Source: Tannerella sp. (lineage in GTDB: Bacteria > Bacteroidota > Bacteroidia > Bacteroidales > Tannerellaceae). Taken from it: a DNA stretch of 5,746 nt. A program made the translations under genes and the position numbers. The stretch spans positions 1 through 5,746 of the forward strand of contig JAIRYY010000227.1 of assembly GCA_031267485.1 (NCBI GenBank). Reading direction: 5' to 3'. Below, in pieces: positions 1-5,739 of this stretch (positions within the stretch are counted from its first letter, which is position 1; each line of letters starts with the position of its first letter). The notes below the pieces were generated by a model. That model made no database searches. It saw nothing but the letters and a program-made list of their open reading frames with translations, and had not been told where the DNA came from.

Positions 1-1108
1 GCTGAAGCTCGTAGATGTTAATTCCCAAATTAGCCAGTTCCTGCGCCCCCGAATGTTTCCATGAGTACAGCTTAACCGATTCCGGCAATTTCAGATAATC
101 CCGGAACCGGTTAAACCGCGTACTCATATTATTAACGCTAAGACACTTCTCACCCGGTTCAAAGACCCGGCCAAAAACATACAAATCCTGATTATACGTA
201 TGCAATTTCCATTTATTGACGATCATATCATACAACTGATCCGGAACATCCACCGCCTCCGTCCGTCCGTTTTTTGAATTAAAATTAGGTATTGAAATTT
301 TCCTTGAATCATAATCAATTTGATTCAGTCGCATAAGTCGCAGTTCCTTACCCGGTCGGATTGCCATATAATAGATAAAACAGATAAACATCCACAATTG
401 CGGATCCTTATCTTCTATCACCTTCTGCAGCATCCTGCGCATGGAAGCAGGAATTGCCGCCGGCGCCTTATCCTTTATCACCCCGACCCTGGGAATATCG
501 CAGACCGGATTTTCCGTTATAATCTTCTTCTTATTCAGATACTTGAAAAAAGAATGAAGTATCTGCTGATACTTTTCGATCGACTTGCGCGAAAGATTCT
601 TCCTCTGCGCCAGTTCGCGAAAAAAATCAATCATAATCTCATTCGAGTAGTACGTAGCCGGTTTGTCAATAAGTTTGCACCGTTCCGCATACAGACAAAA
701 CAGGCGAAGTTTCGACCGGTAAGTTTCAAAACTTTTCCGGTTAATCTCAAGCTCTTTCATCCGCAAAAAATCAGACAAATAAATCCTGATACTACCCGCT
801 TTAGTCTGTCGTTTCCGGGACAGGCCACCTTCGCCGTCATACAAAAGCAAATCTTCATATTCGACGAGTTCCTGAAAGGAAATACTTCCGGAGCGGATAC
901 CATCCGACAGCGTTTTGATTATTTTCTGAGCAAAATCAAAACGCTCGTTATATGTAGAATACCCATTAATTTTATCATAAATCCTAACCCTTTCCATTTT
1001 CCCGGACTGTGGATTCCTGATAGAATATTCGACATACCACTTCTTATTCAAATCGCCGCAACAATCATTCAGATGCGGCATCACCAATTCTTTCTGTCTT
1101 CGTGCCAT
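1..1108 (-). CDS. Tyrosine recombinase (phage-type integrase), 3' end cut by window
   Basis: Partial integrase: 369 codons are visible with no stop before the window edge. It would catalyse site-specific DNA strand exchange, integrating and excising the element it belongs to. Reading down from the ATG at 1106-1108, residues about 20-75 (KWYVEYSIRNPQSGKMERVR...) look like the N-terminal arm-type DNA-binding domain common in Bacteroidota integrases. Residues about 105-195 are a helical SAM-like core-binding domain, and the catalytic domain starts near 215. Box I arginine is R251 in AIRPGKELRLMRL, and the beta-hairpin lysine is probably K279. The box II region reads YSWKHSGAQEL (348-358), so the usual HxxR-H is Y-x-x-K-H. 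The tyrosine nucleophile would lie beyond position 1. An upstream ATG at about 1118 is out of frame and soon stops. The leader is A-rich. Its position just past the tmRNA 3' end, pointing away, suggests an ssrA-integrated element. The family is sure; the element type is not. Confidence 0.93.
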   Translation of the reverse strand, partial: MARRQKELVMPHLNDCCGDLNKKWYVEYSIRNPQSGKMERVRIYDKINGYSTYNERFDFAQKIIKTLSDGIRSGSISFQELVEYEDLLLYDGEGGLSRKRQTKAGSIRIYLSDFLRMKELEINRKSFETYRSKLRLFCLYAERCKLIDKPATYYSNEIMIDFFRELAQRKNLSRKSIEKYQQILHSFFKYLNKKKIITENPVCDIPRVGVIKDKAPAAIPASMRRMLQKVIEDKDPQLWMFICFIYYMAIRPGKELRLMRLNQIDYDSRKISIPNFNSKNGRTEAVDVPDQLYDMIVNKWKLHTYNQDLYVFGRVFEPGEKCLSVNNMSTRFNRFRDYLKLPESVKLYSWKHSGAQELANLGINIYELQ

Positions 1109-1167
1109 TTTGTTTCATTTTTTTTGCTGCGACACTAAAAAAAACAAATAAAACTGAACACATAACC

Positions 1168-1202
1168 GTCTATTATTGTCTATCCCAGATTATACGTAGA
1201 CA
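1168..1202. repeat. Short direct and inverted GTCTAT repeats before the integrase gene
   Basis: GTCTAT occurs at 1168-1173 and again at 1178-1183, ten bases apart, about one helical turn. TGTCTA (1177-1182) is also inverted as TAGACA (1197-1202) across a 14-base spacer. They sit in the AT-rich 141-bp spacer between the tmRNA 3' end and the integrase start. That is where integrase arm-type sites, an excisionase site or an operator for the integrase promoter would be expected. The repeats are seen directly; any function is inferred. Confidence 0.4.
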
Positions 1203-1212
1203 TTTATCATCT

Positions 1213-1233
1213 AAAAATTAATTGATTTTCAAT
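1213..1233 (-). terminator. Weak AT-only hairpin with U-tract after tmRNA
   Basis: On the minus strand, 17 bases past the tmRNA discriminator base, ATTGA-AAA-TCAAT (1233-1221) can fold into a five-pair stem with a three-base loop. It is followed by TAATTTTT. The stem contains a single G-C pair, so it would be a poor intrinsic terminator. It may serve ssrA, or the original ssrA terminator may have been displaced by insertion of the element. Confidence 0.25.
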
Positions 1234-1246
1234 GATTTACAAACAA

Positions 1247-1282
1247 TAGTGGAGCTGGAGAGATTCGAACTCTCGTCCAAAC
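1247..1282 (-). other. Candidate attachment-site (att) junction at tmRNA 3' end
   Basis: This covers the tmRNA T-arm (stem 1270-1274 with 1258-1262, loop TTCGAAT), the 3' acceptor strand CAGCTCC (1257-1251), the discriminator A (1250) and the next three bases CTA. Elements carrying tyrosine recombinases often integrate in the 3' end of tRNA or tmRNA genes and restore that end on insertion. The integrase starts 141 bases beyond, pointing away. The matching copy at the far end of the element would lie left of position 1, so the exact core cannot be delimited here. Confidence 0.4.
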
Positions 1283-1646
1283 GAGGAATTAATTTGCTTT
1301 CTACATGCTTATCTTCGCCTTGGTTTTCGTGTTGCGGCAAGACCGAAGCCACCAACTGCAACCTTAGTCCCTGAATGTTCATCTGCCGTACGGGACTTCC
1401 GTCAGACTATCTCCGATACATCTGCACCACCTGATCGGAACGCTTCGAAGCCAGAGCTTCCGGGTGATGTCTCGTCCAAACACCTGGTGTAAGGATAAAG
1501 CTTTAATCTACTGTACTTCGATTAAGCAGCGAGAGCATAGTTGTTTTCGCCAGTTAAATTTTTATCAACCGTGATTATAGTGCCGGCCAACGACGCACTG
1601 CATGCTTACAAACCACTTCTACCCGCTGTCAAAACCGGTCAGCCCC
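1250..1646 (-). ncRNA. ssrA: Transfer-messenger RNA (tmRNA, ssrA)
   Basis: tmRNA rescues stalled ribosomes by trans-translation with SmpB and adds a degradation tag to the unfinished protein. The 5' end GGGGCTGACCGGTTTTGACA (from 1646) is the typical tmRNA start. Its GGGGCTG pairs with CAGCTCC (1257-1251) to form the acceptor stem with one G-U pair, and the T-arm GAGAG-TTCGAAT-CTCTC lies at 1274-1258. The tag reading frame at 1551-1522 is GGC GAA AAC AAC TAT GCT CTC GCT GCT TAA, giving GENNYALAA, preceded in the product by the alanine charged on tmRNA. This tag is of the Bacteroidales type. CCA is not encoded: after the discriminator A the DNA reads CTA. The length of about 397 nt is normal. 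The one-piece order, 5' end, tag, 3' end, shows that it is not permuted. A consensus promoter lies upstream at 1719-1750. Confidence 0.97.
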
Positions 1647-1718
1647 AATGGTTTATTTTGTATGATAATTAACGCTTTAATATCAAATCTTTGGCATTGG
1701 CTTATGCAATACCGACGG

Positions 1719-1750
1719 CAAAGATAAGGATTTTTTGTAAAACCGACAAA
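1719..1750 (-). promoter_or_regulatory. Bacteroidota-type promoter for ssrA
   Basis: On the minus strand, TTTG (1750-1747) is followed after 20 nt by TATCTTTG (1726-1719), an exact match to the -7 consensus TAnnTTTG. Transcription would begin near 1712, giving a leader of about 65 nt before the mature tmRNA 5' end at 1646, to be removed by RNase P. The -33 element overlaps the U-tract of the hairpin that follows the wzi-like gene. Confidence 0.72.
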
Positions 1751-1788
1751 AAAGATAATGGCAGCGATTTGTCTTTTATCATCGCCAT
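1748..1788 (-). terminator. Candidate intrinsic terminator of the wzi-like gene
   Basis: On the minus strand ATGGCGAT (1788-1781) pairs with ATCG (1768-1765) and CCAT (1761-1758). That is an eight-pair stem with a three-base CTG bulge and a 12-base loop, then TATC and six T (1753-1748). The TGA stop codon (1781-1779) falls at the stem-loop edge. The stem is only moderately stable, so termination may be partial. No other candidate lies between this gene and ssrA. Confidence 0.42.
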
Positions 1789-3272
1789 ATTTTTAATGTG
1801 CCGGTTTTGCTTGCCGACAGGGCAATGCCAAGGTTGTCGCCGTAGATGGATCCCCTGTCGGAGCCGACTTCTCCGGAAAAAAGCCATCCTGCCAGACGCG
1901 GATGGCAGTAGGAGATTTTCACCGCGCAGGAAAAGTCGGCCGTCTTCTTCAGGAAAGGCATGACCATCGTGCCCCAGCCTTCGGAATTTGTCATCAGCAG
2001 ACGGTATGCGACCTGCCGGGACAGGTATCCGCCAATGCCGGCGTGCCATGCCCGTATGCGGTTGTTTTTGAATCCGGCATGTCCGTCTTTGTTGTATTCG
2101 GGAGAAGTGATTAACGGCGAACCGATGCTCCGGTTGAAATATGAAATGCCTGTCGTATATTCCTCGCTGTTGTAGTATTCATCTCTCCCGCCGCCGTAAC
2201 CGGGATATGCCGAATGGTCGAACTGGATGTAATGAACCGGCCCGCTCTGGTTTTTGGTGTAAACGTACTCAATAACCGCTTTGTTTATGAATGGGAAATT
2301 GGGGATGTTGGCCTGGATTCCGTACAGGCCGTCCGGGAGATTGAAAAGTTCCATCCCCGATACATCGTCAAAGAAATGCTGTTTGTACAGATGGACATCA
2401 AAGAGGGGATTAAGATATCCGAGTTTGATGTCGTAGCTGCCGTAGTGGTTGCCCAGCACGTTTACCTGCGCTGAAATAGTGGCGTCGTTGCCGCCGGAGC
2501 CTCCCACGATGATGCGCATGAGGTCTTTCAACGAGTGGGGCTGGACGCCTTCTTCGGGATTTGTCGATGTTCCTCCCCATTGCGCATGGTGGCGGATGCC
2601 GATGGTTGCGGTCAGCGGGAAATGGCCGTACGGATCGACTATCCTTACGTGCAGTGACTTATGGTGCCACAACACGTTTTCGATGTAATATTGCCGGTCG
2701 TTTTTGTACTGTTTCAGGTATTCGGTGTCGAAAGAGCGTCCGATAGCGAAATTGCCTCTGAACTGCAGGATGCCTCTGGCGCCGGGGACTGCGGTGAACC
2801 GGGGCATGTAAATATTTATTTCCGGTATGGGACGGGCGTTGGCGGAATGAACCAGATCGCCGCTGCTCAGGTTTTCGTCCCACAGGGAGGTGTGGCTATC
2901 CTTACTGCCTATTGCCAGGCTGAGCCACTTGTATCCTATCTCCGCATACAGTTGCCGGATATAAACGCTGCGGTATCGCGGCGTACTTGCAATGACGTCC
3001 AAACCGGCGCCCCAGCGCAGGCTTTCCCCCAACGACTGTTTGTGGAACGTTCCCGCACGCAGATAGCCTCCGCCGGCGCTCAGGGGTACGGTTCCATGCC
3101 GGTTGCTCACAATCCAGAACGGGGTATGTTCGCCGGTCGCAGCCGAACCGAACGCCTCTATGTTGAAGTCCGTCGTCCCGAGGGACGGGTGACGGTCGTT
3201 TTGCGACAGGCCGGGCGAAAAAACGGATATCAATCCCAGAAGCAGCAGGTATTTTTTTGTCGAATAAAACAC
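1779..3272 (-). CDS. Capsule assembly Wzi family outer-membrane protein
   Basis: This 497-residue exported protein resembles the Bacteroidales branch of the capsule-assembly Wzi family. E. coli Wzi is an outer-membrane beta-barrel that helps attach capsular polysaccharide to the cell surface. Here the role is inferred from family resemblance, not shown. Residues 1-23 form a signal peptide (KK then a leucine-rich core, likely cut after GLS). The family-like PFWIVSNRHGTVPL (51-64) and GGGYLRAG (67-74) follow. The rest is rich in alternating aromatic and polar strands and ends KTGTLKIWR, as expected of a barrel. The start is GTG at 3270-3272: an in-frame TAA lies four codons upstream, and the signal peptide begins directly at this GTG. 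The leader is A-rich and preceded by an AATCACT tandem repeat. It lies 87 nt after rsmE, with no consensus promoter seen in the gap, so it may be read through from the operon. No capsule genes are visible around it. The length fits the family. Confidence 0.82.
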   Translation of the reverse strand: MFYSTKKYLLLLGLISVFSPGLSQNDRHPSLGTTDFNIEAFGSAATGEHTPFWIVSNRHGTVPLSAGGGYLRAGTFHKQSLGESLRWGAGLDVIASTPRYRSVYIRQLYAEIGYKWLSLAIGSKDSHTSLWDENLSSGDLVHSANARPIPEINIYMPRFTAVPGARGILQFRGNFAIGRSFDTEYLKQYKNDRQYYIENVLWHHKSLHVRIVDPYGHFPLTATIGIRHHAQWGGTSTNPEEGVQPHSLKDLMRIIVGGSGGNDATISAQVNVLGNHYGSYDIKLGYLNPLFDVHLYKQHFFDDVSGMELFNLPDGLYGIQANIPNFPFINKAVIEYVYTKNQSGPVHYIQFDHSAYPGYGGGRDEYYNSEEYTTGISYFNRSIGSPLITSPEYNKDGHAGFKNNRIRAWHAGIGGYLSRQVAYRLLMTNSEGWGTMVMPFLKKTADFSCAVKISYCHPRLAGWLFSGEVGSDRGSIYGDNLGIALSASKTGTLKIWR

Positions 3273-3279
3273 GTTTTTT

Positions 3280-3308
3280 AGTGATTAGTGAATTAGTGAT
3301 TAGTGATT
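3280..3308. repeat. Four-unit AATCACT tandem repeat in the wzi-like leader
   Basis: On the plus strand the units are AGTGATT (3280-3286), AGTGAATT (3287-3294), AGTGATT (3295-3301) and AGTGATT (3302-3308). One unit has an extra base. On the coding strand the array ends seven bases before the GTG start of the wzi-like gene, leaving only an A-rich stretch between. It would lie in the untranslated leader. Short tandem repeats of this kind can change copy number by slippage; whether this one varies cannot be seen from one sequence. Confidence 0.85.
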
Positions 3309-3314
3309 AATTGT

Positions 3315-3338
3315 AGGGGCATCCCTTGTGGGCGCCCT
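3315..3338. repeat. GC-rich imperfect hairpin, possibly a dispersed repeat remnant
   Basis: AGGGGCATCCC and GGGCGCCCT can fold over a short loop with one bulge and one mismatch. The stretch TTGTAGGGGC...GGGCGCCCT resembles short GC-rich palindromic repeats scattered in many bacterial genomes, and it differs from the AT-rich sequence on either side. No T-tract follows on either strand, so it is not a convincing terminator for rsmE. Whether it is repeated in this genome cannot be told from the window. Confidence 0.4.
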
Positions 3339-3359
3339 GCAGCCCGTCCATAATTCATA

Positions 3360-4061
3360 CTATTGATTTAGGACGTGGATGGTGTGGCAGGCGACTAATG
3401 CGGCGGTTTCTGTACGCAGGCGGCTTTCGCCTAACGAGACCGGGGAAAAGCCGGCGGATATGGCCGCCTTTATCTCTTCCGGGCTGAAATCGCCTTCCGG
3501 GCCTATCAGTATAACGGCGTTTTCGCCCGGTTTGTATATCTCTTTCATGAGATTTTTTTCACTTTCGGTGCAGTGTCCGATCATTTTGCAACCCTCCCGG
3601 GGCTGTGCGACAAATTCCTGAAAGTCGACGGTTTCGTTGATTTTGGGGAGTACGGTTTTCTGCGACTGTTTCATTGCGCTGATGGCTATCCGGTACAGCC
3701 GCTGCAGTTTTGTTTCGCGCCGTTCCGAGTAACGGCAGCGCAGGCAGGTTATTTCACTGATTCCTATTTCGGTGGCCTTTTCGACGAACCATTCCATCCG
3801 GTCCATGTTTTTGGTGGGAGATATGGCGATATGAATGTCGAAGCGGCATGAAGTATTTGCGCTCAGTTTTTCCGTGATGCCGACGCGGCAGCGTTTCGGG
3901 TGCGCGTCCGTTAAAATGGCCCTGTAAAGAAAGCCTTTGCCGTCGGTCACAGTCACCGCATTTCCATTTCTAAGCCTTAACACGCGGACGCAGTGTTGCG
4001 ACTCCTCTTCCGGCAACTCCGGGTCGGACGCGATGTCGGGGGCATAAAACAGGTGTTCCAT
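3360..4061 (-). CDS. rsmE: 16S rRNA (uracil-1498-N3)-methyltransferase RsmE
   Basis: RsmE uses S-adenosylmethionine to methylate N3 of U1498 in 16S rRNA, near the decoding site of the 30S subunit. The 233-residue length is normal. Residues 1-70 form the N-terminal PUA-like RNA-binding domain (HCVRVLRLRNGNAVTVTDG, 23-41). The SPOUT methyltransferase domain follows: SPTKNMDRMEWFVEKATEIGI (81-101), AMKQSQKTVLPKI (129-141), the cofactor-binding knot loop LIGPEGDFSPEE (185-196) and LGESRLRTETAAL (210-222). All hallmark stretches are present, so it should be active. The ATG at 4059-4061 is preceded by an A-rich leader and lies 12 nt after the stop of the bifunctional-nuclease gene, so the two are almost certainly co-transcribed. 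The knot motifs at the far end show that the reading frame is intact. Confidence 0.96.
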   Translation of the reverse strand: MEHLFYAPDIASDPELPEEESQHCVRVLRLRNGNAVTVTDGKGFLYRAILTDAHPKRCRVGITEKLSANTSCRFDIHIAISPTKNMDRMEWFVEKATEIGISEITCLRCRYSERRETKLQRLYRIAISAMKQSQKTVLPKINETVDFQEFVAQPREGCKMIGHCTESEKNLMKEIYKPGENAVILIGPEGDFSPEEIKAAISAGFSPVSLGESRLRTETAALVACHTIHVLNQ

Positions 4062-4073
4062 TTTTTTTCGACG

Positions 4074-4706
4074 TCAGTTTTTCCGGTTTTCTCTTTCCCT
4101 GCGCAGCAATTCGTCCTTGCAGATTTTCGCAAATTCGTAATTCTCCTCGGATACGGCTTTTGCCATGCGTTCCCGGAGGTCTTTCTTTTTCAATATGCGC
4201 AACTGCCTCCTCAGTTTGGGCGTGTCCTGCAAATCCTCTATCGCAAGTTCTCCGGGGGACTGTTCCGGTTCATTTTTCGCGGGAAGACTGCTTTCTTCCA
4301 GCACGATACCGCATTTCCTCATGATGGATTCGGCCGCATAAATCTCGGAATCACACCGCAAAGCGATAGCGATTGCATCGGAGGTGCGCGAGTCCAGCCG
4401 TATTTCGCGCGTGGCGCCGGCCAGAATGATTTCCGCATAAAAAACTCCGTCGTCGAATTTGTGAATGAAAACTTCTTTCAGGCAGAAGCCCGTCAGTTTG
4501 AAGCACTCCACGAACAAATCGTGCGTGAGCGGGCGCTGGGGGGTCAAACCCTCAAGCGCCACGGCTATCGACTGCGCTTCGGACGTTCCGATGATGACGG
4601 GTAAACGCCTCGGCCCGTCTTCGGCCAGAATCAGCGCGTAGGCTCCCGACTGAACCTGGCTGTTCGTGAGTCCCTGTACTCTCAGTTTTATCTTTTTTTC
4701 TTCCAT
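4074..4706 (-). CDS. Bifunctional nuclease (DUF151) family protein with C-terminal UVR motif
   Basis: A 210-residue cytoplasmic protein. Residues about 5-135 are the DUF151/bifunctional nuclease domain: LPVIIGTSEAQSIAVAL (35-51), RPLTHDLF (58-65), DDGVFYAEIIL (85-95) and DSRTSDAIAIALR (105-117), all conserved stretches of the family. Some members have been reported to cut both DNA and RNA, but the bacterial role is poorly known. After a linker (about 138-160, E/P/S-rich), residues about 166-205 (LRRQLRILKKKDLRERMAKAVSEENYEFAKICKDEL, split here for reading only) form a UvrB/UvrC-type UVR helical hairpin, a protein-interaction motif. This two-part layout is usual in Bacteroidota. The ATG at 4704-4706 is 5 nt after the upstream stop codon and rsmE follows 12 nt downstream, so it is an internal operon gene. 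Family assignment is strong; substrate and pathway cannot be read from sequence. Confidence 0.92.
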   Translation of the reverse strand: MEEKKIKLRVQGLTNSQVQSGAYALILAEDGPRRLPVIIGTSEAQSIAVALEGLTPQRPLTHDLFVECFKLTGFCLKEVFIHKFDDGVFYAEIILAGATREIRLDSRTSDAIAIALRCDSEIYAAESIMRKCGIVLEESSLPAKNEPEQSPGELAIEDLQDTPKLRRQLRILKKKDLRERMAKAVSEENYEFAKICKDELLRRERENRKN

Positions 4707-4711
4707 GATGT

Positions 4712-5641
4712 TTATTGTAGCTTGCCGAAATAATTTTCAAGTATTTCAAAAGAAGTCTCTTTCAACAGGACTTTTTTGTCTTTGTCCAAAAGATATGCCG
4801 TGGGAAACCGCTTGATATTGTATACGCCCTCCATGTTAATGATCTGTCCGGCATCGCGCGAATAGATCCATGACTTCAGGACGTCCGGCGCGTGTTTCCG
4901 CCATGCTTCCAGGTCATCATCCGTATAGACGGTCAGTATTTTGAGTTTTCCCTGTCCGATAAAATCGTTTATTACCGGCGATACGATGAGTTTCCGGGTC
5001 AGCAGGAGGCAATCCTCACATTCGGGGTCGTTGAAATAGAGCAGGATGTAATCGGCGCTGAGGCCATGCAGCGTGCCGGTACTGCCGTCCGTCAGCGTAT
5101 AGGTGAAATCGTTGGCTGTATGTCCGGCCCGGTTTTGCATGACGCTCCGGAGCAGAAACTGCGGGCGTATTTTTTCGGCGTCGCCGAGCGCCGGCGATTG
5201 TATTTCCTCCTGTAAAAACGGAATCAGTTTCTCTTCGTCGTATACCGGCGAATCGGGTTCGTAGAGATACCGTTCGCTCAGTTTTGCCAGGAAAAGAAAT
5301 ATTTCCCGCCTGTCCTCCGCCTTTTTCATCAGCGCACGGATGGATCTGTTCATCGTGTCCGCCGGTACCAGCGACAGCAAATCCAGGTAGTCGACAAAAC
5401 CGCGTTCGAGCAGATGGTCCGTCATGAGGCGGGACTCGTCGCCGAAATCATACCGGTCCCAGTAGTGCATGGCGAGGTAAGCGGCGCGCCCGGGCGGTTC
5501 GGTTATTGCTTCCGGTATGTCCGGCATCATGTTCAGCAGCAAACTGTCGGGCTGCCCGGCATTGCAAAATGGAATGACTATGAGGCTCAAAACCAATGGG
5601 ATTACATATCTGCCGACTGATTTTTTTATTTGTATTGCCAT
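4712..5641 (-). CDS. Exported thioredoxin-fold protein with DUF5106-like N-terminal region
   Basis: I take the start at 5639-5641 (309 residues), not the first in-frame ATG at 5719. A consensus promoter lies inside the extra 26 codons, and the protein from 5641 begins with a clean signal peptide: KKSVGR, a hydrophobic core, then a likely cut after CNA (residue 28). C26 is preceded by PF, so it is not a good lipobox. Residues about 30-170 are helical and resemble the DUF5106 region found before TlpA-like domains in Bacteroidales. Residues about 175-309 form a thioredoxin-like fold with LLYFNDPECEDCLL (CxxC at C208 and C211) and the cis-proline loop KRFPTAYLLD (P280). It probably acts as a periplasmic thiol-disulfide oxidoreductase; the partner is unknown. 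It is the first gene of the operon with the nuclease-family protein and rsmE, whose products act in the cytoplasm, so co-transcription need not mean shared function. Confidence 0.85.
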   Translation of the reverse strand: MAIQIKKSVGRYVIPLVLSLIVIPFCNAGQPDSLLLNMMPDIPEAITEPPGRAAYLAMHYWDRYDFGDESRLMTDHLLERGFVDYLDLLSLVPADTMNRSIRALMKKAEDRREIFLFLAKLSERYLYEPDSPVYDEEKLIPFLQEEIQSPALGDAEKIRPQFLLRSVMQNRAGHTANDFTYTLTDGSTGTLHGLSADYILLYFNDPECEDCLLLTRKLIVSPVINDFIGQGKLKILTVYTDDDLEAWRKHAPDVLKSWIYSRDAGQIINMEGVYNIKRFPTAYLLDKDKKVLLKETSFEILENYFGKLQ

Positions 5642-5665
5642 TGTTGAATATATTAAATTTGAAAG

Positions 5666-5696
5666 CAAAGATAATACAAGCATTGAGCAATGCAAA
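5666..5696 (-). promoter_or_regulatory. Bacteroidota-type promoter of the thioredoxin-fold/nuclease/rsmE operon
   Basis: On the minus strand TTTG (5696-5693) is followed after 19 nt by TATCTTTG (5673-5666), an exact -7 consensus. Transcription should start about 6-7 nt further on, leaving a leader of roughly 18 nt before the ATG at 5641. The leader is AT-rich without a Shine-Dalgarno sequence, as usual in this phylum. The placement decides the start codon of the first gene. Confidence 0.78.
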
Positions 5697-5701
5697 ATTA
5701 T

Positions 5702-5739
5702 TTGTCGCGGAAGATGCATTTTGAATTGTCGCGACGACA
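5702..5739. repeat. TTGTCGCG direct repeat and small palindrome upstream of the operon promoter
   Basis: TTGTCGCG occurs at 5702-5709 and 5726-5733, 24 bases apart. The second copy overlaps the palindrome TGTCG-CGA-CGACA (5727-5739). The first copy lies five bases upstream of the -33 element of the operon promoter. This could be a regulator-binding site, but the sequence is short and the upstream gene is not in the window. Confidence 0.3.

Noticed and set aside
320..1138. Long plus-strand open frame (272 codons) opposite the integrase
   Set aside because: It lies fully antisense to a clear integrase with recognisable motifs and its translation has low-complexity, non-family character. It is a shadow of the real gene.
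1118..1144. T8 and A8 runs flanking 11 bases before the integrase start, read as a hairpin terminator or phase-variable tract
   Set aside because: A-T-only pairing with no GC stem is too weak for a terminator, and the tracts are outside the reading frame. I see no further support.
1247..1646. Ordinary tRNA gene or group I intron at this site
   Set aside because: The tag reading frame and the tmRNA-specific 5' and 3' ends account for the whole stretch.
2661..3281. Plus-strand open frame of 206 codons opposite the wzi-like gene
   Set aside because: It is antisense to an intact signal-peptide-bearing protein and shows no domain of its own.
3280..3308. CRISPR array
   Set aside because: Units are only 7-8 bp and abut each other without spacers.
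3993..4604. Plus-strand open frame of 203 codons across rsmE and the nuclease gene
   Set aside because: It overlaps two well-supported minus-strand genes and has no recognisable motif.
5642..5719. N-terminal extension of the thioredoxin-fold protein from the first in-frame ATG
   Set aside because: It contains the consensus promoter (TTTG, 19 nt, TATCTTTG), and the signal peptide begins only at the ATG at 5641.
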